The translations under genes and the position numbers were made by a program. The notes under the pieces are model-generated. The model made no database searches. It had not been told where the DNA came from and was given only the letters and a program-made list of their open reading frames with translations. A DNA stretch of 14,509 nt from JBFHRB01 sp041591915 (GTDB lineage Bacteria > Actinomycetota > Nitriliruptoria > Nitriliruptorales > Nitriliruptoraceae): positions 1-14,509 of the forward strand of contig JBFHRB010000057.1 of the NCBI GenBank assembly GCA_041591915.1, given 5' to 3'. Below are positions 7,110-14,476 of this stretch, piece by piece; position 1 is the stretch's first letter, and each line of letters opens with the position of its first letter.

Positions 7110-8114
7110 ATGGCAGCAACGATGTTCTACGACCAGGACGCGGACCTCGCCCTCCTCGAGGGCAAGACGGTCGCGGTCCTCGGGTACGGGTCGCAGGGGC
7201 ATGCCCACGCGAACAACCTCAAGGAGTCGGGCGTCGACGTGGTCGTCGGCCTCCGCCCGGACTCGTCCTCGCGCGCCCGTGCCGAGCAGGCGGGCCTGAC
7301 GGTGCTCGACACCGCCGACGCCGTGAAGGCGGCATCCGTCGTGATGCTGACGCTGCCGGACACCAAGCAGAAGGCCATCTACGAGGCGGACATCGCGCCG
7401 AACCTCGAGGACGGCGACATGCTGATGTTCGCCCACGGGTTCAACATCCACTTCGGCCAGATCACGCCGCCGGAGACCGTGGACGTCACGATGGTCGCGC
7501 CGAAGTCGCCGGGCCACCTCGTCCGACGCACGTACCAGGAGGGCAACGGCACGCCTGGCCTCGTCGCCGTCCACCAGGACGCCACGGGCAACGCCAAGGC
7601 GCTCGCCCTGGCCTATGCGCGGGGCATCGGCTGCACGCGCGCCGGCGTCATCGAGACCACGTTCCCGGAGGAGACCGAGACCGACCTGTTCGGCGAGCAG
7701 GCCGTCCTCTGTGGCGGCGCGACGGCGCTGATCCAGGCTGGCTTCGAGACGCTGACCGAGGCCGGCTACCAGCCCGAGGTCGCCTACTTCGAGTGCCTCC
7801 ACGAGCTCAAGCTCATCGTCGACCTCCTCTACGAGGGCGGCATGGAGCGCATGCGCTACTCGATCTCCGACACGGCCGAGTGGGGCGACTACGTCTCCGG
7901 CCCGCGCGTCGTCAACGACGCGACCAAGGCCGAGATGAAGCAGATCCTCACCGAGATCCAGGACGGCTCCTTCGCGAAGGACTGGATCGCGGAGAACGAG
8001 AACGGGCGCCCGCGCTACGACAAGCTGCGCGAGGAGGGGCTCAACCACCCGATCGAGACGGTCGGCAAGGAGCTCCGCGCCATGATGAGCTGGCTGCCCA
8101 AGCCGACCGACTGA
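7110..8114 (+). CDS. ilvC: Ketol-acid reductoisomerase (NADP+)
   Basis: Second step of branched-chain amino acid synthesis: Mg-dependent alkyl migration and NADPH reduction of acetolactate or acetohydroxybutyrate. 334 residues, the short class I form. The N-terminal Rossmann domain has GYGSQG (Gly25-Gly30) and the cofactor loop LRPDSSSR, whose serines and arginine suggest NADPH. The helical domain carries the metal and substrate residues: DLFGEQ (Asp192, Glu196), ECLHE (Glu228, Glu232) and SISDTAEWGDY. It ends RAMMSWL. The ATG follows ilvN by 47 nt with GAAAGG (7094-7099) as ribosome site. Last gene of the operon, followed by a strong hairpin. Confidence 0.97.
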   Translation: MAATMFYDQDADLALLEGKTVAVLGYGSQGHAHANNLKESGVDVVVGLRPDSSSRARAEQAGLTVLDTADAVKAASVVMLTLPDTKQKAIYEADIAPNLEDGDMLMFAHGFNIHFGQITPPETVDVTMVAPKSPGHLVRRTYQEGNGTPGLVAVHQDATGNAKALALAYARGIGCTRAGVIETTFPEETETDLFGEQAVLCGGATALIQAGFETLTEAGYQPEVAYFECLHELKLIVDLLYEGGMERMRYSISDTAEWGDYVSGPRVVNDATKAEMKQILTEIQDGSFAKDWIAENENGRPRYDKLREEGLNHPIETVGKELRAMMSWLPKPTD

Positions 8115-8134
8115 CCGAGCTGACATCCCGACTC

Positions 8135-8163
8135 CGAGGGCCCGGCCATGCGCCGGGCCCTCG
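8135..8163 (+). terminator. Strong GC hairpin after ilvC, probable transcription terminator
   Basis: Perfect 12-bp inverted repeat (CGAGGGCCCGGC at 8135-8146, complement at 8152-8163) with the 5-nt loop CATGC, 20 nt after the ilvC stop. There is no T-tract downstream, so it would be a U-less terminator of the kind common in GC-rich actinobacteria, or it may act with Rho. Confidence 0.75.
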
Positions 8164-8184
8164 TCATGCCCGGGCCGGTCGGCG

Positions 8185-8190
8185 TAGCGT
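8185..8190 (+). promoter_or_regulatory. -10 element placed for a leaderless transcript
   Basis: TAGCGT fits TANNNT and ends 6 nt before the ATG at 8197, the spacing that puts transcription start on the start codon. No separate ribosome site with normal spacing exists (only GGGG one base before ATG). No convincing -35 was seen. Confidence 0.4.
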
Positions 8191-8196
8191 CGGGGC

Positions 8197-9105
8197 ATGA
8201 GGCCCTCAGGACCCTGGCGCTCGTGCGTCGTCCTCGCGTTCCTCGCCTCGGCGTGCAGCGGTGGCGGGGTGCTCGACGCTGGCGCCGAGGTGCAGTACCT
8301 CGACGCGGTCGCGGCGACCATGGAGATCCGGGCAGACGCCCTCTCCCGACTCGACGACCTGACCGCGCAGACGTACGGGCTGCCGCAGCGCGTGGCCGAG
8401 GTCGCCCACGAGGTCGCGGTCATCCCTCGGTTCGAGGCAGCCGCGACGGCGGCGGCGGCGATCGATCCGCCTCGCGCGTACGTCGAGCGGCACCTCGTCC
8501 TGGTCGCGGCGCTCGAGACCAGCATCGACACCGCCGAAACGATCATCGCTGTCCTCGAGACAGGCGAGTGGCCGGGCGAGCCGTTCGCGCGGGAGTTCGA
8601 CGCGTTCAGGCCGCTGCTCGATCCGCGGGACCCGCCCTTCTGCCGAGCGGTGGCGCAGGGAGTGTTTCCAGATGACCAGATGGGCTACGCCTGCCCCGAC
8701 GAGATCCCGTCGGGTGCCTACGGCGAGGCCGTGCACGCGGCCATGCGCCGCATCCCACTCGAGGTCTTCCCGCGCATCGCGAACCTCGGCTCGGAACCTG
8801 ACGGGATCCGCCGGCGCCTGGCGGCGATCCAGCCCGTGGTCGAGTCGATCTTCCGCGAGGTCCGCGAGGACGTGGCTGCGCAGGTTCCACCCGACGGGCT
8901 CCGGGCCCAGCACGCGGCCGTCCTTGCCTACCTCGATGCGATGGCCGGCATCGCCGCCGAGATCACGGCGGCCGCCGAGGCCGGCGCGCCGATGGAGGAA
9001 CTCGAGGAGCTCTTCGCCCGCTCGGCCGAGCCGGGACCGGCGCTGCGGGGCGCTCTCGACGACGACGGGTGTGTCGTCGTCGCCGGGGTCAGTTGCGCTG
9101 GGTGA
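8197..9105 (+). CDS. Predicted lipoprotein of unknown family
   Basis: 302 residues, no family recognised. A short signal peptide (RPSGPWRSCVVLAFLASAC) ends in the lipobox-like ASA-Cys20, so the mature protein should be anchored outside the membrane; Ala rather than Leu at -3 makes the lipobox slightly atypical. The mature part is rich in Ala, Glu and Arg with long predicted helices (about 25-130 and 205-285). It has four further cysteines, Cys149, Cys166, Cys292 and Cys300, in positions that could form two disulfides (a CR...ACPDE loop and a Cys-rich C-terminal tail). Probably leaderless. It sits alone after the ilv operon and overlaps the 3' end of the opposing sensor kinase by 17 bp, so it might be an accessory to that kinase, but nothing proves this. 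Confidence 0.72.
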   Translation: MRPSGPWRSCVVLAFLASACSGGGVLDAGAEVQYLDAVAATMEIRADALSRLDDLTAQTYGLPQRVAEVAHEVAVIPRFEAAATAAAAIDPPRAYVERHLVLVAALETSIDTAETIIAVLETGEWPGEPFAREFDAFRPLLDPRDPPFCRAVAQGVFPDDQMGYACPDEIPSGAYGEAVHAAMRRIPLEVFPRIANLGSEPDGIRRRLAAIQPVVESIFREVREDVAAQVPPDGLRAQHAAVLAYLDAMAGIAAEITAAAEAGAPMEELEELFARSAEPGPALRGALDDDGCVVVAGVSCAG

Positions 9106-10888
9106 GCAGCCCGTTCGTCGGCCCACCGTCCACGCCCGGGGACTCGGTCCGGGGGGCCGGCTCGTGGGCCGGCAGCGTGAAGGTGAACGCGACGCCGCCG
9201 AGGTCGCCGTCGTGGGCCCAGATGTCGCCATCCGCTGCGATGACCGCCTCCCGGACGGCGGCAAGGCCGAGCCCGCTCCCCGTGGCCACGGCGTCGAGGC
9301 GTTCGCCCCGGTCGAAGACCGCCTCCCGGTTCTCGGGCGCGATGCCGCGCCCCGCATCCTCGACCGTGATCGCGACGATCCCCTCGCCGTGTTCGCGGGC
9401 GCTGATCCGTACCCGCGGCGGGCGATCCGGCGCCCGGTAGCGGATCGAGTTGGTGATGAGGTTCTGCAGGATCATGCGGACCTGCGCCGGATCGGCAGCC
9501 ACGACCGGCAGGTCCGACGCCACCTCGATGTCGCCGTCGACCTCGTCGATCCAGTCGTGGAGCGTCGCGAGCGTGACGCGCACGACCTCGGCGACGTCCG
9601 CGGTCTCGGTCACGTCGTCGGTCGCCGAGAGGGCGCTGTCCAGCATCTCGCCGATCATCCCGTTCAGGCGGTGGCCGGCATGCGGGATCCGTTCGAAGAG
9701 GTCTCGCTCCTCCGCATCAAGGTGCTCGAGGATCATCAGCAGGTGCTCGGACATCCCGATGATCGTCGTCAGCGGCGTGCGGAGGTCGTGGGCAGCCATC
9801 GCGGCGAACCGCTTGAGCCTCGCGTTGGCCATCTCGAGGCGCGTCCGCTGGTCGAGCAGCGCCTCGTTGGCGGCGGCGAGCTCGCGCTGCCGTGCGTCCA
9901 GTTCCGCCGTCATCTCGCGTGCCAGCGCCTCGGCGTCCCGTCGTCGCCGGTCGGCGTTGCCGAGCAGCCAGACGATCGCGCCCGTGATGGCGAGGCCCGC
10001 GGCGACAGCCGTGGTGATGGGACCCAGCAGCGGGGCGATCGGCTCGTCGTCGGGCCAGGTCGCGTTCAGCCGCCACCGGCGGCCGCCCACGTTCAGGTCG
10101 ACGCCGACGTCGCCCCCCGACGCGTACTCGCCGGCGACGTCGTCCGGGTCGAAGAGGGAGGCAGCCTCGACGACCTCGCCGGGCGCGCGTGTCGTCAGGC
10201 CGAGGTCGTACAGCTCGTAGTCGATCGCCGGCGGACGATCGAACGCCCCCGCGATGAGCTGCGGAACCTCGATGACCGCGAGGGTGATGCCCTCGAAGGC
10301 ACGTCGGCGCGCCGGCCCCGTGCGCGGGATCTCGCCGGTCTCGGTGTCGTACAGCGGCGCGATCAGGAGCAGCGCCGCGCCGTCGCCACCCTGGACCAGT
10401 TCGAGCGGCGCCGTGGCGACGACCTCGCCCTGGTCCCGCGCCCGTTCGACCGCCTCGCGGCGCGTCGGCTCGAACGCGAGGTCCAGCCCGATGGCCGCCT
10501 CGTTCCCGGCACGCGGCTCGATCAGGCTGACGATGTACGCCTCGCGCCCGTCGACGATCTCCTTCGTCGCGACCTCGATGGCGCGCACGCCCGGGAGGCG
10601 TCGCTGGACCTCGTAGGCCGTGACGTAGGCGCGGAACTCGTCGGCCGTGACGTTGTCGCTGCCGGCGTAGAAGCCCTCGATGCTCCGGAGCAGGTCCTGG
10701 TAGGAGTCGAGTTGCTGGCGCAGGTCGAACCCGGCGGCGTTCGCGCGCGCAGCGAGGTCGAGTGCACGTTCCCGCTCGACGCTCTGGGCGATGGTGATGC
10801 CCAGCGCCGCCGTGAGCGCGAGCCCGACGATGGCGGCCACGAACGGCGCTCGGCGCCGCCCTTCGCCCGCCGTCACTTCCTGCTGCAC
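9089..10888 (-). CDS. Membrane histidine kinase with extracellular CHASE domain
   Basis: Sensor kinase of 599 residues. Order: TM1 (about 12-34); an extracellular CHASE domain (about 70-260, with LPGVRAIEVATK, EPRAGNEAAIGLDL, FEPTRREAVERAR and an APLYD core); TM2 (about 287-310); a coiled coil (about 312-355, Glu/Arg/Ala heptads); HisKA with phospho-acceptor His367 in AAHDLRTPL; and HATPase_c with the N box NLITNS (Asn480), DAGRGI (G1), VFDRG (F) and GSGLGLAAV (G2). A Pro/Gly-rich tail ends the protein. CHASE domains are known to bind small ligands, including cytokinins in plant receptors. No response regulator is adjacent, so it looks like an orphan kinase. The GTG start at 10888 is preceded by GGAG (10893-10896) at a short 4-nt spacing. 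It is divergent from a BMP-family lipoprotein, and its last codons overlap the gene at 8197-9105. Confidence 0.9.
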   Translation of the reverse strand: MQQEVTAGEGRRRAPFVAAIVGLALTAALGITIAQSVERERALDLAARANAAGFDLRQQLDSYQDLLRSIEGFYAGSDNVTADEFRAYVTAYEVQRRLPGVRAIEVATKEIVDGREAYIVSLIEPRAGNEAAIGLDLAFEPTRREAVERARDQGEVVATAPLELVQGGDGAALLLIAPLYDTETGEIPRTGPARRRAFEGITLAVIEVPQLIAGAFDRPPAIDYELYDLGLTTRAPGEVVEAASLFDPDDVAGEYASGGDVGVDLNVGGRRWRLNATWPDDEPIAPLLGPITTAVAAGLAITGAIVWLLGNADRRRRDAEALAREMTAELDARQRELAAANEALLDQRTRLEMANARLKRFAAMAAHDLRTPLTTIIGMSEHLLMILEHLDAEERDLFERIPHAGHRLNGMIGEMLDSALSATDDVTETADVAEVVRVTLATLHDWIDEVDGDIEVASDLPVVAADPAQVRMILQNLITNSIRYRAPDRPPRVRISAREHGEGIVAITVEDAGRGIAPENREAVFDRGERLDAVATGSGLGLAAVREAVIAADGDIWAHDGDLGGVAFTFTLPAHEPAPRTESPGVDGGPTNGLLTQRN

Positions 10889-10911
10889 GGGGCTCCGATC
10901 CCAGCCGCCGG

Positions 10912-12060
10912 ATGCCTAGCCTACGGCCGGGACTGGTCGGAGGAAGCCTTCTGGAGACCCGGCGCGATCGGTGTCGCGGGCTGGCCGTCGTCGTTGTGAC
11001 CGCGCTCGTGATGTCGGCCTGTGCGTCCGGTGTGGGGGTGTCGCAGCGACCGGCTGTCGGCTTCGTCCTCGTCGGCGCCCGCGACGACCTCGGCTACAAC
11101 CAGGCGGTCTGGGAGGGAGCCGACGCGGTGGCCCGGACGTTCCCGGAGTTCGACGTCCTGCGCATCGAGAACGTGCCGGAGGACGATTCCGCGATCGACG
11201 CCATGCAGTCGCTCGTCGACGACGGCGCGGTCGTCGTGTTCGCCACGAGCTTCGGCCACCTCGAGGCGGCCGTCGAGGTCGCCAGGCGCAACCCCGACGT
11301 CGTGGTCGTCCATCAGGGGGGCATCGAGCCGGAACCCCTCGACAACCTCGGCACGTTCTGGGGTGCCCAGTACCAACACGTGTACCTCACCGGGATCGCC
11401 GCGGGTGCCGCCACCCGGAGCGGCACCCTCGGCTTCGTGGCGGCCTTCCCGATCCCGTCCACCCGCGCGAACGTGAACGCCTTCACCCTGGGCGCGCGGA
11501 CCGTGCGGCCCGACGTCGAGACCGTCGTGACCATCACCGAGGACTGGTGCGACCCGCAGGCGCAGGCCGAGGCCGTCGACTCGCTGCTCGCGGCTGGCGC
11601 CGACGTGCTCGGGTTCCACCAGGACTGCTCGGGCGCGCTCCTCGCACGGGCGGAGGCCGCCGGCCTGCCGGTCGTCGGGCTCCACGAGGACGGCTCCGAG
11701 GTCGCGTCGACGACGTGGCTGACCGGCGCGGTCTGGGACTGGCGCGACGCCTACGTGGCGATCGTCGAGGCGGCCCTGAGCGGGAGCTTCGCAACGTCCC
11801 CCTACAACGGGGACTGGCGTGGCCGGCTGGCGACGGGCGACTCGCCGCTCATCCTGACCGACCCCGGCCCGCGGGTGAGCCCCGAGACCGACGCCCTGAT
11901 GGCCGAGCAGCTGGCCCGCCTGGTCGATGGTGGCGCGGTGTTCGTGGGCCCACTCCGGGATGCCGACGGGAACGAGGCCGTCCCGCGGGGTGGGTCGCTG
12001 ACCGTGGACGAGGTGGACCGCATGGGGTGGTGGCTGGAGGGCGTCACGGTCGTGCCGTGA
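10912..12060 (+). CDS. BMP family (PnrA-like) substrate-binding lipoprotein
   Basis: Periplasmic-binding-type lipoprotein of the BMP/PnrA family, whose studied members bind purine nucleosides for ABC importers. From the ATG it has 382 residues. The signal peptide ends MSA-Cys37; the mature part then shows the family path GARDDLGYNQAVWEGADAV, ENVPEDD, VVFATSFGHLEAAVEVA, a run with GTFWGAQYQHVYLTGIAAG, GFVAAFPIP, ANVNAFTLGAR, DWCDPQAQAEA, FHQDCSG (the ligand-side HQD) and LTGAVWDWRD. Cys213 and Cys239 may form a disulfide. ATG 10912 has no ribosome site; an in-frame CTG at 10951 has GGAGGAA 5 nt before it and would give a typical 23-residue signal peptide. No ABC ATPase or permease is nearby, so transport versus ligand presentation to the divergent CHASE kinase is open. 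Confidence 0.88.
   Translation: MPSLRPGLVGGSLLETRRDRCRGLAVVVVTALVMSACASGVGVSQRPAVGFVLVGARDDLGYNQAVWEGADAVARTFPEFDVLRIENVPEDDSAIDAMQSLVDDGAVVVFATSFGHLEAAVEVARRNPDVVVVHQGGIEPEPLDNLGTFWGAQYQHVYLTGIAAGAATRSGTLGFVAAFPIPSTRANVNAFTLGARTVRPDVETVVTITEDWCDPQAQAEAVDSLLAAGADVLGFHQDCSGALLARAEAAGLPVVGLHEDGSEVASTTWLTGAVWDWRDAYVAIVEAALSGSFATSPYNGDWRGRLATGDSPLILTDPGPRVSPETDALMAEQLARLVDGGAVFVGPLRDADGNEAVPRGGSLTVDEVDRMGWWLEGVTVVP
10917..10923. promoter_or_regulatory. Overlapping divergent -10 elements between kinase and BMP lipoprotein
   Basis: The heptamer TAGCCTA reads TAGCCT on the plus strand (10917-10922) and TAGGCT on the minus strand (10923-10918); both fit TANNNT. Predicted transcription starts near 10929 (+) and 10911 (-) would give similar leaders of about 22 nt, to the ribosome site GGAGGAA (10939-10945) and CTG 10951 on one side, and to GGAG and GTG 10888 on the other. 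The two promoters could not be occupied at the same time. -35 elements are not evident. Confidence 0.35.
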
Positions 12061-12063
12061 ACG

Positions 12064-13263
12064 TCAGCTCTCGCTGCGCAGCCCCGCCGGCGTGAGCTGC
12101 TCCGTCAGCAGCCGACGGAAGCCCGCGGTCACGTCCGGCTGCTTCTCGAGGAACGCGGACACGCCACGTGCGCCGACGGGCGCATGCGCCGTGGACGTCG
12201 CTTCGAGTCGGTCGCGTAGACGCGCGATCGTCGCGGCCGGGTCGGTGGCCGTCGGATCGAACGTCGCCAGCAGGTCGAGCGCGGTGTCCTCGCGGCCGGC
12301 CTGGACCGCCCACGCTGCCGCCTGGTCGCACCACGTCAGCCGCGTCACCGCATCGACGACCGCGAGCACGACGGCGGGGTCCACCGCGATCTTGGCGCGT
12401 TCGGCCAGGGTGGAGACGAGCGTGTCGAGTTCGTGCGGCGCGATGACGTGCCGGTAGGCGATCGTCGCGGATCCGGCCGAGACCGTCCGTGCCGGGGTGT
12501 GGGAGACGTTGAGGGCGAGTTCCATCCGGCCGAACTCGTCGACGAGGATCGTGCTCTTGATCGTCCGCTCGAGGTGGTGCCCCGGGTAGGTGGCCGTGAG
12601 CGCCAGGCGGATGAGGTCGTCGAACGCGACCGGGTCCTTCGGGTCGACCTCGAGGCGGATCTGGTGGCCCCCGAAGATCCGACGACGGACCGGGAGGGCA
12701 CCCTCGGAGGACGCGACGGGCGAGCGGGCGGCCAGGACGTCGACGCCCTCGCCCAGCGGCTGCGGCAGGTCGACGTACACCCGGTCCCGCAGGCCAGCGA
12801 CCGCGGCCCGCAGCGTGTCGACCACGCGATCCGCGGGTACGGAGGTCGCGTCCCTCCACCGGCGCAACGCCCCCAGTCCGGGGCGTTCGCCGAGGGCGGT
12901 CGCGAGGTCCTCCGCAGCCAGTTCGAGCTGGCCGACGTCGGGAGCGGTCACGTCTATGCCGACCGTGCGTCGGGCCAGTCCGTCGAAGGGCAACCGGTCG
13001 CCGGCCAGCTCGCGCCCGATCGCACTGAGGGCCTGCAGCTGTGCGGTGAACCAGTCCGCACGCTGGGTCGGCATGGTCGGCTCGTTCGCCACGTCTGCGA
13101 CGAGTCGTTCGGCCTCGGTCGCCAGACGGCCCGGCGGCCGCGGGGGCTCGGCGCTGACGGCGCTGAGCAGGCGGTCCGGGCCCGTGTACTCCGTGACGAG
13201 GCCGGGGAGGTGCCGTCCGAGACGGAGGCACAACGTGAGGTAGCGACCCGCCAGTTCGTCCAC
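12064..13263 (-). CDS. DUF885-like metallopeptidase-family protein with degenerate metal site
   Basis: 399 residues. The pattern YLTLCLRLGRHLPGLVTEYTGP at the start, a helical middle, and FGGHQIRLEVD...LALTATYPGHHLERTIKS near residues 195-237 match, from memory, an actinobacterial family related to DUF885 with a zinc-peptidase-like fold, where the motif normally reads HEAYPGHH. Here residues 223-230 are TATYPGHH: His and Glu are replaced by Thr and Ala while PGHH (His229, His230) remains. The downstream Glu expected in an (S/A)EG motif is Ala263 in SAG. A non-catalytic role is therefore likely, though the family's function is unknown anyway. The frame is intact, so it is not a pseudogene by disruption. 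The GTG start has TACGGT 6 nt upstream (leaderless pattern). Its stop lies 3 bp from that of the BMP gene. Confidence 0.72.
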   Translation of the reverse strand: MDELAGRYLTLCLRLGRHLPGLVTEYTGPDRLLSAVSAEPPRPPGRLATEAERLVADVANEPTMPTQRADWFTAQLQALSAIGRELAGDRLPFDGLARRTVGIDVTAPDVGQLELAAEDLATALGERPGLGALRRWRDATSVPADRVVDTLRAAVAGLRDRVYVDLPQPLGEGVDVLAARSPVASSEGALPVRRRIFGGHQIRLEVDPKDPVAFDDLIRLALTATYPGHHLERTIKSTILVDEFGRMELALNVSHTPARTVSAGSATIAYRHVIAPHELDTLVSTLAERAKIAVDPAVVLAVVDAVTRLTWCDQAAAWAVQAGREDTALDLLATFDPTATDPAATIARLRDRLEATSTAHAPVGARGVSAFLEKQPDVTAGFRRLLTEQLTPAGLRSES

Positions 13264-13269
13264 CTGCCG

Positions 13270-13275
13270 ACCGTA
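13270..13275 (-). promoter_or_regulatory. -10 element placed for a leaderless transcript
   Basis: On the minus strand TACGGT (TANNNT) is followed by 6 nt and then the GTG at 13263, with no ribosome site between. This is the same arrangement as at 8185-8197. Confidence 0.4.
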
Positions 13276-13306
13276 CCAACCCGGGGGTCGGGGCCGAGCG
13301 GACCGT

Positions 13307-13312
13307 TAGCAT
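13307..13312 (+). promoter_or_regulatory. Possible -10 element of the class V aminotransferase gene
   Basis: TAGCAT fits TANNNT, 28 nt before the ATG at 13341, giving a short leader of about 22 nt with a weak CGAGG ribosome site (13328-13332). It shares the 77-bp divergent gap with the minus-strand leaderless promoter. Confidence 0.35.
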
Positions 13313-13340
13313 CCGGCCCGCCCGACCCGAGGCCTCCGCC

Positions 13341-14459
13341 ATGACCATCCCCGCCCCGGTCTCACCGCCGGACCGGCTCCTGCTGGGACCCGGACCGAGC
13401 CCGGTCAGCGAGGAGGTGCTCTCCGCCCAGGCCGCGCCCGTCGTCGGCCACCTCGACCCGGCGTTCCTGCGCGTGGCGGACGAGGTGGCGTCGATGCTGC
13501 GGGAGATCTTCCGGACGGGCAACCCGCTCACGTTCGCCGTGTCGGGGACGGGGTCGGCCGGCATGGAGGCGTCCATCGTGAACGTCGTCGAGCCCGGGGA
13601 CACCGTGATCGTCGGCGTGAACGGGGTCTTCGGCAGCCGGTTGGCGGACACCGCGCAGCGCGCAGGTGCCGATGTGGTGGCGCTCGACGCCGAGTGGGGC
13701 GAGGTCATCGACCCCGGCCGGGTCGAGGAGGCGCTCGCTCGCCACCCGGATGCGCGTGCCGTGGTCCTCGTCCACGCCGAGACGTCGACTGGGGCATGGC
13801 AACCCCTGTCGGAGGTGGGCGCGCTGCTACGGGACCGGGAGACCCTGCTCGTCGTCGACGCGGTCACGTCGCTCGCCGGAGTCGTGGTCGACGTGGACGC
13901 CTGGGGGCTCGACGTCGTGTACAGCGGGACCCAGAAGTGCCTGTCGGTGCCGCCGGGCCTCGCGCCCATCACGTTCTCGCCCAAGGCGGAGGCCGTCATC
14001 GAGGCGCGCTCCACGCCGGTCCGGAGCTGGTACCTCGACGTCACCGCCATCCGGCGGTACTGGGGTGCCGACCGGGCCTACCACCACACCGCACCCATCT
14101 CGGCGGTCTACGGGCTGCACGCCGGCCTCCGTCGCGTGCTGGCCGAGGGGCTCGAGGCACGGTGGGCCAGGCACCTCGAGGTCGGCCGGGCGTTCCAGGA
14201 CGCCATCGTCGAACGGGGCGGGGTGCTCCTCGCCGCGGACGGGCACCGGCTGCCCCAGCTGACCGCGTTCGCCTGGCCCGACGGGGTGGATGAGGGTGCG
14301 CTGCGGCGCCGGCTCCTCGCCGACCACGGGATCGAGGTCGGTGGGGGGCTCGGGGCTTTCGCCGGTCGCGCGTGGCGTGTGGGGCTCATGGGCGAGGGCG
14401 CGACGCACGCGAACGTCGAACGGCTGCTCGCGGCCATCGACGGCCTGCGGCGGGGTTGA
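13341..14459 (+). CDS. Class V aminotransferase, alanine/serine-glyoxylate type
   Basis: PLP enzyme of 372 residues in the AGT/SPT branch, whose members move amino groups from alanine, serine or ureidoglycine to glyoxylate or pyruvate. Seen: the start LLLGPGPSPV with GHLDPAF; the PLP-phosphate segment SGTGSAGMEA; HAETSTG; VVDAVTSLAG with Asp173 for the pyridine nitrogen; the Schiff-base lysine Lys199 in SGTQKCLSVPPGLAP; YHHTAP; and the C-terminal LGAFAGRAWRVGLMG with the substrate-carboxylate arginine. Length matches the family (about 370-400). The donor cannot be told from sequence here: photorespiratory-type serine/alanine-glyoxylate and purine-degradation ureidoglycine-glyoxylate enzymes share these motifs. 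Divergent from the DUF885-like gene; the next gene starts 17 bp after its stop. Confidence 0.88.
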   Translation: MTIPAPVSPPDRLLLGPGPSPVSEEVLSAQAAPVVGHLDPAFLRVADEVASMLREIFRTGNPLTFAVSGTGSAGMEASIVNVVEPGDTVIVGVNGVFGSRLADTAQRAGADVVALDAEWGEVIDPGRVEEALARHPDARAVVLVHAETSTGAWQPLSEVGALLRDRETLLVVDAVTSLAGVVVDVDAWGLDVVYSGTQKCLSVPPGLAPITFSPKAEAVIEARSTPVRSWYLDVTAIRRYWGADRAYHHTAPISAVYGLHAGLRRVLAEGLEARWARHLEVGRAFQDAIVERGGVLLAADGHRLPQLTAFAWPDGVDEGALRRRLLADHGIEVGGGLGAFAGRAWRVGLMGEGATHANVERLLAAIDGLRRG

Positions 14460-14463
14460 GGCC

Positions 14464-14469
14464 TACGCT
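14464..14469 (+). promoter_or_regulatory. -10 element for a leaderless gene at the window edge
   Basis: TACGCT (TANNNT, identical to the hexamer before dxs) ends 7 nt before the ATG at 14477 and begins 4 nt after the preceding stop codon. No ribosome site lies between. Confidence 0.4.
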
Positions 14470-14476
14470 GCCCGAC

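Noticed and set aside
8672..10999. 775-codon plus-strand open frame across the lipoprotein and kinase region
   Set aside because: Runs antisense to a complete CHASE histidine kinase with every expected motif; its translation is Arg/Ser/Pro-rich with no domain.
12044..14050. 668-codon minus-strand open frame across two real genes
   Set aside because: Overlaps the class V aminotransferase and the DUF885-like gene in shadow frames; no family features.
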